From NCBI RefSeq assembly GCF_028623165.1, contig NZ_CP117772.1:434001-498000 (forward strand): DNA of 64,000 nt, given 5' to 3'. The translations under genes and the position numbers were made by a program. This document shows positions 17,101 through 24,334 of the stretch, piece after piece. This stretch comes from Nostoc sp. UHCC 0926 (GTDB taxonomy: Bacteria; Cyanobacteriota; Cyanobacteriia; Cyanobacteriales; Nostocaceae). How positions within the stretch are numbered: position 1 is the first letter of the stretch; every line of letters starts with the position of its first letter. The notes below the pieces were generated by a model. That model was not told the origin of the DNA, ran no database searches, and saw nothing but the letters and a program-made list of their open reading frames with translations.

Positions 17101-17395
17101 TCAAAAATTCGCGATCTCAAATGTAGATAATCTCTGCTGGGGTAGCTTAGGTCAGATAGAAACTTTGCTGGTAGCCGCCCACAAGCTAGACCGACCAGAC
17201 CTTTTGGAGTTTGTTCATCAAGCAGTTACCTACATACTCACCCAAGCCAAAGCTCAAGGTACGTTTACTCTTTTCCCCGATTTACCGCCAAAAGTTTACA
17301 ACCCTGGGTTTTTTTATGGCGCTACTGGCATTGGTTACGAACTCTTACGAATTGCCTATCCTACTTTATTGCCCTCTGTTTTATTATGGGAATGA
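14135..17395 (+). CDS. lanM: LanM-type lanthipeptide synthetase with degenerate cyclase domain
   Basis: The 1086-residue protein has the full LanM length. Its kinase-like dehydratase half is intact: a YKPK lysine, D376-C-H378-Q-E-N381, D393-I-E395 and an RNTRTY motif near 538-542, all residues known to phosphorylate and eliminate Ser/Thr. The C-terminal LanC-like half keeps the fold motifs (SWxNGAAG, LCWGSLGQIE, FFYGATGIGYELL) but not the chemistry. The usual His of GFSHGAAG is Gln898, the first zinc Cys (SWC) is Ala956, and the His or Cys after the second zinc ligand C1001 is Trp1002. Two of three zinc ligands and the catalytic His are gone. Since all nearby precursors lack Cys, the enzyme probably only makes dehydroamino acids. 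The start ATG has a weak binding site. No frameshift is present, so the changes look selected rather than random decay. Confidence 0.93.
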   Translation: MLLTEPLTQEVALIVARASNFAERLNNSFIPNGKDNYDIQIQARSKLWCQVVAKGEAAKFQKRLAWSGLDINTLHSLLGNVDLNESQLPSWATTLEQVIQTAQSIPHQQLFSPHRYLEHENPVAFEPVYIPCLQVAQQKLQALVGSSSQLLSDAAQETLERGLLQRLSLVCTETLMKEFSEFRSSGNTLRDFLLISIQGRNRQEKYHAFIQKLFEDGLLSFFQEYSVLGRLVAVTIDFWVEATAEFLNRLATDWFDIQQCFWGEIPLQQVVALKPDLSDPHNRGRSVITLKFDAGLQLVYKPKELGIDIAFCKLLSWCNNQGIALPFKVLQVLNCSTYGWIEYVELLPCEDERAVQRFYQRSGMLLCLIYALEGTDCHQENLIACGEQPVLVDIETLLHHRANMEPKKSDALALANQQIEESVLHTMLLPQWNILPNEQLSLDLSGFGGVEQQEMSVPKLQNLNTDAMDVNYEIITLKYANGPTLNGIPLSPKDYLENLVAGFEHIYGLLISQQADLLVPGSPLMNLAHQKVRFVFRNTRTYTVILHNSYAPNLLRSGIDRSISLDILSRAFLTTNEKPVFWSILASELQAMEELDIPFFVADSSSNSLTLPTGEVIPKIFEEASFNRMLSRIKSLSEADLAKQIEIVRGSFYSRFVREPNPVSESGKVLSQAMAVVTSQQLVEQAMTIATDLQQRAISAPDGSIAWLGMGYRHSNQGLQVQSLGYGLYDGICGVALFLAALAKVTSNLEWHHAALRTLQPLRTDLHNSEPDFVTRLTRQLGMSGATGLGSIAYALAQINQLLQEPSLLQDALKAASLITPDLIAADQTFNILEGAAGVLLSLLALHKVETAHKLPESTTLDLALACGEHLLAHQTSTDNRPRAWKTWNGKHLTGFSQGAAGIAYALLQLYAVTSDSRFLDAATEAIAYEQSVFSTDTQNWPDLRSEEPCFRVSWANGAAGVGLGRLGGLSILDTTEIRQEIAIAVETTQKFAISNVDNLCWGSLGQIETLLVAAHKLDRPDLLEFVHQAVTYILTQAKAQGTFTLFPDLPPKVYNPGFFYGATGIGYELLRIAYPTLLPSVLLWE

Positions 17396-18168
17396 ATAAT
17401 TGGAACTTCCAAATAAAAAATTATCCACCTGCCTCTACAAGAATAAAGGTGGGTGTGATGGTGAGATAATTTATCTTTGAAAAACATCTAGAGATGCGAA
17501 AATTCGCGTCTCTACAAAATAATTCAGGCAACGCAGAATTAATTTTTGCAAATGTCTCTTGCGAATCCCTAATCTAAATCTGCTGGTTGCGAAACTTTCT
17601 TCTTCGCTTCGTCTATAGGTTTCTTCGTTTTGATCGTTCAGCTTTAACCAAGCTCTTTGATCCTTCCAAGAAGAGTGGCAAACTCAGCAGGTATTTGAAG
17701 ATTTAGCGTGAAAAATCAGGTCAACTCCTAGACTTGAATCCTTACGTTTTTCCCAAAAGTATCGAGTGCGGTTGAGCATTTGGTTGAAGGAAATTACTGT
17801 GTACCAATTCAAAAGAGAGCATAACAAATTTATATGGTTTGTAGTATGCGTTCGAGGTTTTAAAGTTTAATAAGAATGAGCAACAAAAAATTAGAAATTT
17901 GAACGTCCCGCTCCTCAATAAAATGCTAGCTCGTAACAAATATATTTCAACCTACCATAAACAATATAAACTTGTTACGCTTTCCTCTCTGAATTAACAT
18001 TCATTATCAGCCAACTACTCTTTAAATTAATTCCTGTATTTTTCTGAATATTTCTATATTGTCCTGACTAGCAATGCTGTCTATAGTTATAACAGTTTAC
18101 GAAAAAACGATGTTTTCAACCATAATTTACCAAAAATAAATCTCCGAGAACAAGGAGTATTCATATTC
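17396..18168. other. Intergenic region after lanM, no gene recognised
   Basis: A weak hairpin (CCACCT pairing with AGGTGG) lies at about 17425-17456 without a T-run. The remaining sequence is AT-rich with no supportable ORF. Confidence 0.4.
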
Positions 18169-18273
18169 TATAGCAATCCGAATTGAAACCTGAGAATGAA
18201 TCAAGGGTGTAATGCTTGTCAAATAAAGATTTTTATCTCAGTATTTTCTCACAAATGATTCCAGATTGCTATA
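18169..18273. repeat. MITE-like element with TATAGCAATC ends
   Basis: About 105 bp bounded by TATAGCAATC and GATTGCTATA, perfect 10-bp inverted ends that start and finish with TA, as expected for an IS630/mariner-type target. It contains no coding sequence. Confidence 0.6.
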
Positions 18274-18404
18274 AAGGCGACAAGTGGACTAGAAGCAGTA
18301 ATTTTTGGCAATTTGCGATCGCTTCGTTTCAGCCCAACTAGCTCAGTCAGCTGTTGGGGTATTAAGTTCAAACTTTTACCATCTACATCACCACTAAGGA
18401 AACT

Positions 18405-18575
18405 ATGTCTAACGAAGGAACCGACAATTTTGAGTCTTTGAACAGTGTTTCGGATGCTCAGTCTCCTATCCTACCGCGTTCTGGTTGGCAAAACCGACGA
18501 GCCTTTTTAAAAGTTCTTGTTAAGGCGAAGCAGTCCCTGGACATGGCAGAGATTACTGCTACGCTCTGGGATTGA
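18405..18575 (+). CDS. Small protein upstream of the leader-Cache fusion
   Basis: A 56-codon ORF with an AAGGAAACT site before its ATG. The N-terminal half is Ser/Asn/Asp-rich (NEGTDNFESLNSVSDAQSP); the C-terminal half is basic and helical (WQNRRAFLKVLVKAKQS). It has no double-glycine motif and no recognised family. It ends 31 bp before the next gene and points the same way, so it may be cotranscribed as the first gene of the 18.4-23.7 kb cassette. It could also be a leftover of another gene. Confidence 0.4.
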   Translation: MSNEGTDNFESLNSVSDAQSPILPRSGWQNRRAFLKVLVKAKQSLDMAEITATLWD

Positions 18576-18606
18576 GGCAATTCATTATCATAGCCTCTAA
18601 AAATGT

Positions 18607-20421
18607 ATGTCTGTTGAAAGCGCACGAGCCTTTTACGAGCGGGTAGCCACGGATGAAGTGTTGCAAAAGCAACTGCAAAACGCTGCCAGTGATGAGCAAC
18701 GCCTAGAAATCGTACTAGCTGCTGGCTATCGTTTTACACCACCAGAATGGGAAGTTGCTTTAGCTAAAATCTCAAAGTCAGATGATCGCATTAGTGATGC
18801 AGAGCTAGATGCGATCGCAGGCGGAGTAAGTGCTGTCCCTTACCAGCCACCCAGCAGTGTATGGTCGGGTTTAGAGCAAATCAGCTTTGATAAATTGCAT
18901 CGGTTGTTTAACCCCTCTGCTTGGTCTATTAGGACGAAACTCTCGGTAGCACTACTCTCAGTTGCACTTATACCGATGAGCTTCACCACCTATCACAACC
19001 TCCAAGAAAGTCTCAAGAGTGCAGAGGACAGCGAATACCGCAAACTGGAACTCTTAGCCACCAATAATGCTAGTCGCCTCGACCAGCTAATTATCGACAT
19101 CCAGCGTGTTGCTGTTCAAGTCAGTACTGATAAGGATGTGGTGGGTTTTCTCGCTGCTACCACCCCTCAGCAGCAAATAGCTTTCCGCACCTCAATGCAA
19201 CGAACGCTAGATAACGTCTTTCGCTCTAATCCCGACTATGATGTTGTTTACATCATAGACACAAAGGGACGCTGCGTCGCTGCCACCAATCCTACATTCA
19301 TTGCTCAAAACTACGCCTTCCGCGAATACTTCCGCTTTAGTATCCAGGGACGCCCTTACGTCTCTAGCGTTCTTGTCGGTACAACGAGTGGACGACCAGG
19401 CATCTACTTCTCCAACCCTGTACGGTCTGAGGGCGGCAAGATTGTGGGCGTGGCAATCTTAAAAATCAAGGGAGAAGACATCTGGGAGATCGTGAATGCG
19501 TTGCAGGCTGGCTCTAAAAGCTATGCCTTCTTGGTTGACGAACGTGGGGTAATCATCAGCCACCCTGATAAATCACTGCTTTATCATAGCCTAGCCCCTT
19601 TGCCGCCAGAGAAACAAAAGCAGGGTGGGACGCTCTATGGCATTGATCAGATCAAAAGCTTGAACATTCCAGAGTTAGCAGCGATGGTAGGAGCTAAACA
19701 AACGGCTCACACTAGCTACTATTCCTCTGTTGAGCGGACACGCCAAATGATCGGCTTTGCCCCTTTACAAGAGCAACCTTGGGTGTTGGGCGTGAACAAA
19801 GCCCACGCACAATTTGATGCTCCCTTAAATCAACTCATTTCGCAGAACAGTCGCAGCTTACTAGCAGTAGGAGCGATCGCCGCAATCATTGCTTTACTTC
19901 TGGCGCAAAGCATTGCCAAACCGATTCGTGTCCTCACTAAGTCAGCCCAATCCTTGGTAGAGCAAAATGATTTTGATGATCATCAGTTAGCTAAGGCATC
20001 TTACGCAAATGATGATATTGGTCAACTCGTACACGTTTTCCTGCAAATGGCTCAAGAGGTGAAAGCACGAGAACAGAAGCTCAAACAGCAAGTACTGGAA
20101 TTAAACGTCGAAATTGACGAAGCGAAAAAGGCACGTCAGGTAGCTGATATCACACAGACAGATTATTTCCAGCAACTGCAACAAAAAGCGCAAACAATCA
20201 AGGGGCAATTGTCCAAAAATGATGTGACAGAGACAGATTACTTCCAGCAGCTACAGCAAAAAGTGCAAAATCTTAAGGGTAAATCTATTAGGAGTTACGC
20301 ACAAGCTACGGAAGAATCAAACTACAAAGGCACAGAGGACACAGAGAGAAGTCTGAGCGGCAAAAGCCAGCAATCAGAACTTCTCCTAAAAGGAGACGCC
20401 AAAGGCGAACGGGAGGAATGA
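18607..20421 (+). CDS. Nif11-type leader fused to a Cache-HAMP membrane sensor
   Basis: Residues 1-73 are a complete Nif11-like leader (MSVESARAFYERVATDEVLQ ... AELDAIAGG, glycines 72-73). Instead of a short core, the frame continues into a sensor. A first membrane segment near residues 112-130 (TKLSVALLSVALIPMSF) is followed by a roughly 280-residue periplasmic double-Cache region (VVYIIDTKGRCVAATNP, SKSYAFLVDERGVIISHPD). A second membrane segment lies near 415-437, then HAMP (AKPIRVLTKSAQSLVEQNDF) and a coiled coil with the repeated motif TDYFQQLQQK. There is no kinase, cyclase or methyl-accepting output domain. The leader would face the cytoplasm and could dock the LanM or exporter, or be clipped at GG. 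The C-terminal tail is low complexity and runs into a dispersed repeat. It probably couples an external signal to the ATPase, cNMP and export genes downstream. Confidence 0.88.
   Translation: MSVESARAFYERVATDEVLQKQLQNAASDEQRLEIVLAAGYRFTPPEWEVALAKISKSDDRISDAELDAIAGGVSAVPYQPPSSVWSGLEQISFDKLHRLFNPSAWSIRTKLSVALLSVALIPMSFTTYHNLQESLKSAEDSEYRKLELLATNNASRLDQLIIDIQRVAVQVSTDKDVVGFLAATTPQQQIAFRTSMQRTLDNVFRSNPDYDVVYIIDTKGRCVAATNPTFIAQNYAFREYFRFSIQGRPYVSSVLVGTTSGRPGIYFSNPVRSEGGKIVGVAILKIKGEDIWEIVNALQAGSKSYAFLVDERGVIISHPDKSLLYHSLAPLPPEKQKQGGTLYGIDQIKSLNIPELAAMVGAKQTAHTSYYSSVERTRQMIGFAPLQEQPWVLGVNKAHAQFDAPLNQLISQNSRSLLAVGAIAAIIALLLAQSIAKPIRVLTKSAQSLVEQNDFDDHQLAKASYANDDIGQLVHVFLQMAQEVKAREQKLKQQVLELNVEIDEAKKARQVADITQTDYFQQLQQKAQTIKGQLSKNDVTETDYFQQLQQKVQNLKGKSIRSYAQATEESNYKGTEDTERSLSGKSQQSELLLKGDAKGEREE
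20391..20417. repeat. Small dispersed repeat forming the tail of the sensor gene
   Basis: TTCTCCTAAAAGGAGACGCC followed by AAAGGCGAACGG is a common small repeat in Nostocales. It encodes the last residues LLLKGDAKGERE in frame, so the C-terminus of the sensor is repeat-derived. Confidence 0.6.
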
Positions 20422-20571
20422 AAGTTAGAGAGGTATTTTGTGTAAGTCCTATCTATAAAAGTAGAAAAGTAGCTGATTGAAGAAAAGCAGGTGGCAGAAG
20501 GTAAGAGGGTTGAAGAAATCTGCAAATAACAAATATATACAAGTTGTTTACATATCTAGGAGTATGACATT

Positions 20572-21384
20572 ATGTCCAAAATTGTATCTATTCACTCGTT
20601 TCGTGGTGGTACTGGCAAATCAAATTTGACTGCAAACTTAGCTGCTACTATTGCACGTCAAGGAAAACGTGTAGGTATTATTGACACTGACATTCAATCA
20701 CCAGGGATTCATATTATTTTCGGTCTAGACGAAGAAAAAATGAACCGCTCCCTCAATGATTACTTATGGGGGCGCTGTGTAATTAAGGATGCTGCATACG
20801 ATGTCAGTAATACGTTAAATGCGGAAGGGGAGACATCTCGAGCAAATGGCAGCCTCTACCTAATTCCTTCCAGTATTAAGGCAGGTGAGATTTCCCGAGT
20901 CTTGCGCGAGGGTTATGACGTAGGCAAACTTAACGACGGCTTTGAGGATCTGATACGCGATCTTAACCTGGACTATTTGTTGATTGATACTCACCCTGGT
21001 TTGAATGAAGAAACCTTACTGGCGATCGCTATCTCTGATATCTTAGTCGTTATCCTGCGTCCAGACCGCCAAGACTTCCAAGGTACTGCGGTAACAGTGG
21101 AGGTGGCGAAAAAATTAAAAGTGGACAAAATGCTGCTGGTAATTAATAAGGTGCTACCCGCAATGGATTTCAAAACTTTACGAGAACAGATGGAGACGCT
21201 CTATAATACCTCAGTAGCAGGCATTGTGCCTCTTTCTGAAGAGATAATTCAGCTAGCCAGCAGTGGTTTATTTTGCCTGCGTGACGCTGATCATCCGTTT
21301 AACCAGACGGTGCAAGAAATTGCTCGGCAGATTATGGATCGGGTTGAGTTAAATAAAGTATTGGTGGGAGGCGATCGCTTTTGA
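20572..21384 (+). CDS. MinD/ParA-like ATPase
   Basis: A 270-residue P-loop ATPase of the MinD/ParA class. The Walker A is FRGGTGKSN; the usual first signature Lys of the deviant motif (KGGxGKT) is Arg here. Also visible are IDTDIQSPG (switch I region), DYLLIDTHPG (switch II) and LLVINKVLPA. Such ATPases position membrane complexes or cargo through ATP-dependent dimerisation. TAGGAG lies upstream of the ATG at proper spacing. The stop overlaps the next start by 4 bp. In this setting it may place the sensor or the export machine in the cell; this is inferred from gene order only. Confidence 0.88.
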   Translation: MSKIVSIHSFRGGTGKSNLTANLAATIARQGKRVGIIDTDIQSPGIHIIFGLDEEKMNRSLNDYLWGRCVIKDAAYDVSNTLNAEGETSRANGSLYLIPSSIKAGEISRVLREGYDVGKLNDGFEDLIRDLNLDYLLIDTHPGLNEETLLAIAISDILVVILRPDRQDFQGTAVTVEVAKKLKVDKMLLVINKVLPAMDFKTLREQMETLYNTSVAGIVPLSEEIIQLASSGLFCLRDADHPFNQTVQEIARQIMDRVELNKVLVGGDRF

Positions 21385-22586
21385 GCAATCAACACCAACT
21401 TCGTGCTAGTGTACTTGCCTCCTATGGTGCTACTGCCTTGGAGACAGAGGAATTGCTCACCTACAATCAAAACATCTTTGATCACAGCTTTTTAACACTC
21501 CCCACTAAGTTTCCGCTTCCACCCGAACCTCATGTACCGGTCTGGGAAGAATACGCCACTTTTGCTGAAGAGGTAGGAGTCTTTCAAGCTTTATCAAGCA
21601 AGTTGGTACAGTTACAGTTCCCCATACTCGAAGGCATCAGCCAAACTGAGGCATACTGCTTTGCTACTCGTAAGGGTGTTTCAGTGGATGGTATGGTCGA
21701 GGCGACTGGTTTGATTTTGGAGCAACCCCAACAACTTCAGTTGATCCTACATCAAAGCTTCGTTGGAGTTATCCCGGTTTTGCTCACCAGGAACCGAGAG
21801 GACTTTGTTTCTTTGGTACAGGCGCTAACGATGCGGAATGAACCCAAGCCAGTCCCTGCTTCTATGGGAGCTTGTATGGTCACTGGTTTCAACAACTGGG
21901 ATCGGGTTCGCCAATATCGCCAACAATGGTCAGCTAAAAATTTTGGTAACTGCTCCGAAAGTAGTTGGTTAGAGGAATTTGGGCGACTAATCCCGCAAAA
22001 GCACCTCTATCAAGATCGGTTGATTATTTTGAGTGACGGTTTTTATAGCAATGTTTCAGCCAGCGACATCGGACTTTCCGAACCAGAATGGCGGCGTATC
22101 TCCCTGACTATTCGCCTAGAACATGAATGTACTCACTACTTCACACAGCGCTTATTTGGTTCTATGCGAAATAATCTGCTCGACGAACTGATTGCCGACT
22201 ACAGAGGTATTGTGACGGCTATAGGACACTATCAGGCTGATTGGTTTTTACGCTTTCTGGGGCTGGAGTCGTTTCCAGATTACCGACAAGGAGGCAGATT
22301 GCAAAATTACCGGGGTCAACCACCGCTTTCAGAGGACACATTTAAGATTTTGCAAGCATTGGTGAAGTCTGCTGCTGAGAATTTGGAGCGCTTTGACGCT
22401 CAATATGGGCAGGAGTTAAGAACTCTCAATAGTCAACCGATTATGTTAATAGCTTTGACTTATTTAACATTAGAGGAATTGGCTTCTTCTGAGGCGCACT
22501 CATATATTCAGAAAATTCTAGACCAATTGCGGACAAGTCTGAAAGAGGCAGAGGGGCATCCAAAATCTAAACCACAATTGATATGA
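21381..22586 (+). CDS. HExxH-containing protein, possible zinc peptidase
   Basis: The 401-residue protein has no signal peptide. At residues about 249-268 it carries LEHECTHYFTQRLFGSMRNN followed by LLDELIADYRG. HECTH fits the HExxH zinc motif, and the Glu or Asp of DELIADY could be the third ligand, as in gluzincin-type peptidases. No characterised family is recognised, so catalysis is unproven. It starts at TTG overlapping the ATPase stop, with GGGAGG upstream, indicating translational coupling. It could process leaders or the leader-tagged sensor; alternatively it is a structural partner of the ATPase. Confidence 0.75.
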   Translation: MSNQHQLRASVLASYGATALETEELLTYNQNIFDHSFLTLPTKFPLPPEPHVPVWEEYATFAEEVGVFQALSSKLVQLQFPILEGISQTEAYCFATRKGVSVDGMVEATGLILEQPQQLQLILHQSFVGVIPVLLTRNREDFVSLVQALTMRNEPKPVPASMGACMVTGFNNWDRVRQYRQQWSAKNFGNCSESSWLEEFGRLIPQKHLYQDRLIILSDGFYSNVSASDIGLSEPEWRRISLTIRLEHECTHYFTQRLFGSMRNNLLDELIADYRGIVTAIGHYQADWFLRFLGLESFPDYRQGGRLQNYRGQPPLSEDTFKILQALVKSAAENLERFDAQYGQELRTLNSQPIMLIALTYLTLEELASSEAHSYIQKILDQLRTSLKEAEGHPKSKPQLI

Positions 22587-22589
22587 GTT

Positions 22590-23672
22590 ATGACAGAAGT
22601 TCTACTTAAGGAGTTGAATAATAGCGACATCAATTGGATGATCGCTACGGGTCGTAAAAAGGAGATCCCTGCTGGCACTATCCTTGTACAGCAAGGAAAA
22701 TTCCTCGATACCCTACACATCATACTAGATGGAACATTCACAATCACTGTGTCACAAGCTACGAACAATCCTCTAGATGAAGCTTTTGCAGCTATGGAGA
22801 ATAGCGAAACATTGGGACGAGAGATTGGTAGGTTATCAAGCGGTGAGATAGTAGGAGAAATCCCGTTTCTTAATGTTCGCCCAGCTGTTACTACTATTGA
22901 AGCTGCCCAAAAGTCGGTGGTAATATCGATTTCTCAGCAGCAATTAAGGGCAAAATTGCAGCAGGATGTTGGTTTTGCTTGCCGTTTTTATCGAGCGATC
23001 GCTATTCTACTTGCAAACAGAATCACCCAACTTGGTCATAGCAAACTTGTTAAGAACAAGACGCTTAGAGATATGCTGTTTGTTTTGGAACAATTGCATG
23101 ATAGTGACATCGATTGGCTGATTGCTACAGGTACTAGCCAAAAAATTGCCGCTAACACAGTACTTATCCGTGAGGGAGGAGCTGTAGATGCGTTGTATAT
23201 CCTGCTAGATGGAACAATGACACTTTCTGTTTCTGAGGATGAACGCAATCCTTTAACTCGCGCCTTTGCAGCTTTAGAGGGTGAAGAAACCACAAGCAGA
23301 GAGATAGCGAGATTATCAAAGGGCGAAATCGTAGGAGAAACAGCTTTCATTGATACCCGTTTGCCGGGAGCAACTGTTAGGGCTACTGGAGACTCGCTTG
23401 TATTGTCAATTCCTCGACAACAATTAGCAGCAAAATTACAACAAGATATAGGTTTTGCGTCTCGATTTTATCGGGTGATTGCTACCCTACTTGCAAATCG
23501 ATTACAGGAGATGTTCAGTCGGCTTGGTTATGGTAGGCGCATTTATAGCAAAGGTCAATCACTAGATGAAAATATTGAATATGAAGATGAACTGGATGCC
23601 AATATTTTAGATAAGATGGCATTGGCTGGAACCAGATTTGATTGGATGTTGAGTCGTTTGAGAAAAAATTAA
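22590..23672 (+). CDS. Double cyclic-nucleotide-binding-domain protein of the RiPP export locus
   Basis: Two tandem cNMP-binding folds of about 150 residues each (1-150 and 163-310) share the frame LHDSDIDWLIATG / NNSDINWMIATG, a GEIVGE turn, a phosphate-cassette-like stretch and a final FYRAIAILLANRI or FYRVIATLLANRL helix. In typical domains the cassette has an Arg that binds the phosphate; here GEIVGEIPFLNVRPAVTTIE and GEIVGETAFIDTRLPGATVR keep an Arg. The pattern matches cNMP-binding proteins that accompany NHLP/Nif11 exporters. There is no DNA-binding domain, so it probably works by protein contact. It begins 3 bp after the preceding stop, in one operon. Confidence 0.85.
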   Translation: MTEVLLKELNNSDINWMIATGRKKEIPAGTILVQQGKFLDTLHIILDGTFTITVSQATNNPLDEAFAAMENSETLGREIGRLSSGEIVGEIPFLNVRPAVTTIEAAQKSVVISISQQQLRAKLQQDVGFACRFYRAIAILLANRITQLGHSKLVKNKTLRDMLFVLEQLHDSDIDWLIATGTSQKIAANTVLIREGGAVDALYILLDGTMTLSVSEDERNPLTRAFAALEGEETTSREIARLSKGEIVGETAFIDTRLPGATVRATGDSLVLSIPRQQLAAKLQQDIGFASRFYRVIATLLANRLQEMFSRLGYGRRIYSKGQSLDENIEYEDELDANILDKMALAGTRFDWMLSRLRKN

Positions 23673-23855
23673 CTTGATTGGCAATAAAGTTTAAGCTTTT
23701 AAGTTTTGACTTAACATCGAAACAAAAAGGTGTATTGTTTTCGGAGATTTTGCTTTTTAAATTTTTGAAGATAACAGGTATTAATGAAATACGGGAAATA
23801 ACTCTCATTAAAAACCATTAAACCTGTAATTTCTTGAACACAAGGAGAAAGAAAA

Positions 23856-24116
23856 ATGGAAAATATTGAAGAAAAAAACTTGCTAATTTCCGAACAGCAA
23901 GCTGAAGCTCAAGCTTCAGATGAGCTAAATACTGAAGAATTAAAAGCAGTTGCCGGAGGAGGAAATCCTATTCTAGAAGGCATTAGAGATGCAGCGCAAG
24001 GAGTGTCAGACGGGCTTAGTGGCGAAAATAGTGGGGAGTCAAACTTGAACTACCTTGGCGGTAACATTGTCGGAAAAGCTGTAGACACTGTGGGTGGTTT
24101 AATAAAGGGCAAGTGA
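23856..24116 (+). CDS. Double-glycine precursor peptide without Nif11/NHLP domain
   Basis: An 86-residue peptide with a short acidic leader (MENIEEKNLLISEQQ ... LNTEELKAVAGG, glycines 34-35) and a 51-residue core. The core is Gly-rich and amphipathic (GNPILEGIRDAAQGVSDG, then NLNYLGGNIVGKAVDTVGGL) with no Cys, which resembles class II bacteriocin- or microcin-like peptides. An excellent AAGGAGAAAG site precedes the ATG. A strong terminator follows, so it may be produced in excess over the exporter genes behind it. It is the precursor closest to the exporter genes. Modification is uncertain: it has four Ser and one Thr in the core. Confidence 0.88.
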   Translation: MENIEEKNLLISEQQAEAQASDELNTEELKAVAGGGNPILEGIRDAAQGVSDGLSGENSGESNLNYLGGNIVGKAVDTVGGLIKGK

Positions 24117-24175
24117 TAGCGCATCTTAGAAAGTGATGTCTCTTTGACTGATAAAAGTCTTGGGCTTCACTAGCA

Positions 24176-24220
24176 CTGGCGGCACTTGATAAACAACCTT
24201 CTTGTTGCCGTCAGTTTTTT
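24176..24220 (+). terminator. Rho-independent terminator after the double-glycine peptide gene
   Basis: CTGGCGGCA pairs with TGCCGTCAG (one G-U) around a 21-nt loop and is followed by TTTTTT. It probably limits read-through from the peptide gene into the export genes. Confidence 0.8.
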
Positions 24221-24334
24221 AATGTAAGCCATTTAACTTCAGCACCAACGGTAGCGTTTGGTAAGGAATTCAGACCCGCCACCAAATTTTTTCAGTCCCC
24301 AGTTCAAGCACAAATGATTGTCGAGGCATTTTAA

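Noticed and set aside
17425..17456. Terminator after lanM
   Set aside because: The hairpin is weak and lacks a T-run, so I do not call it.
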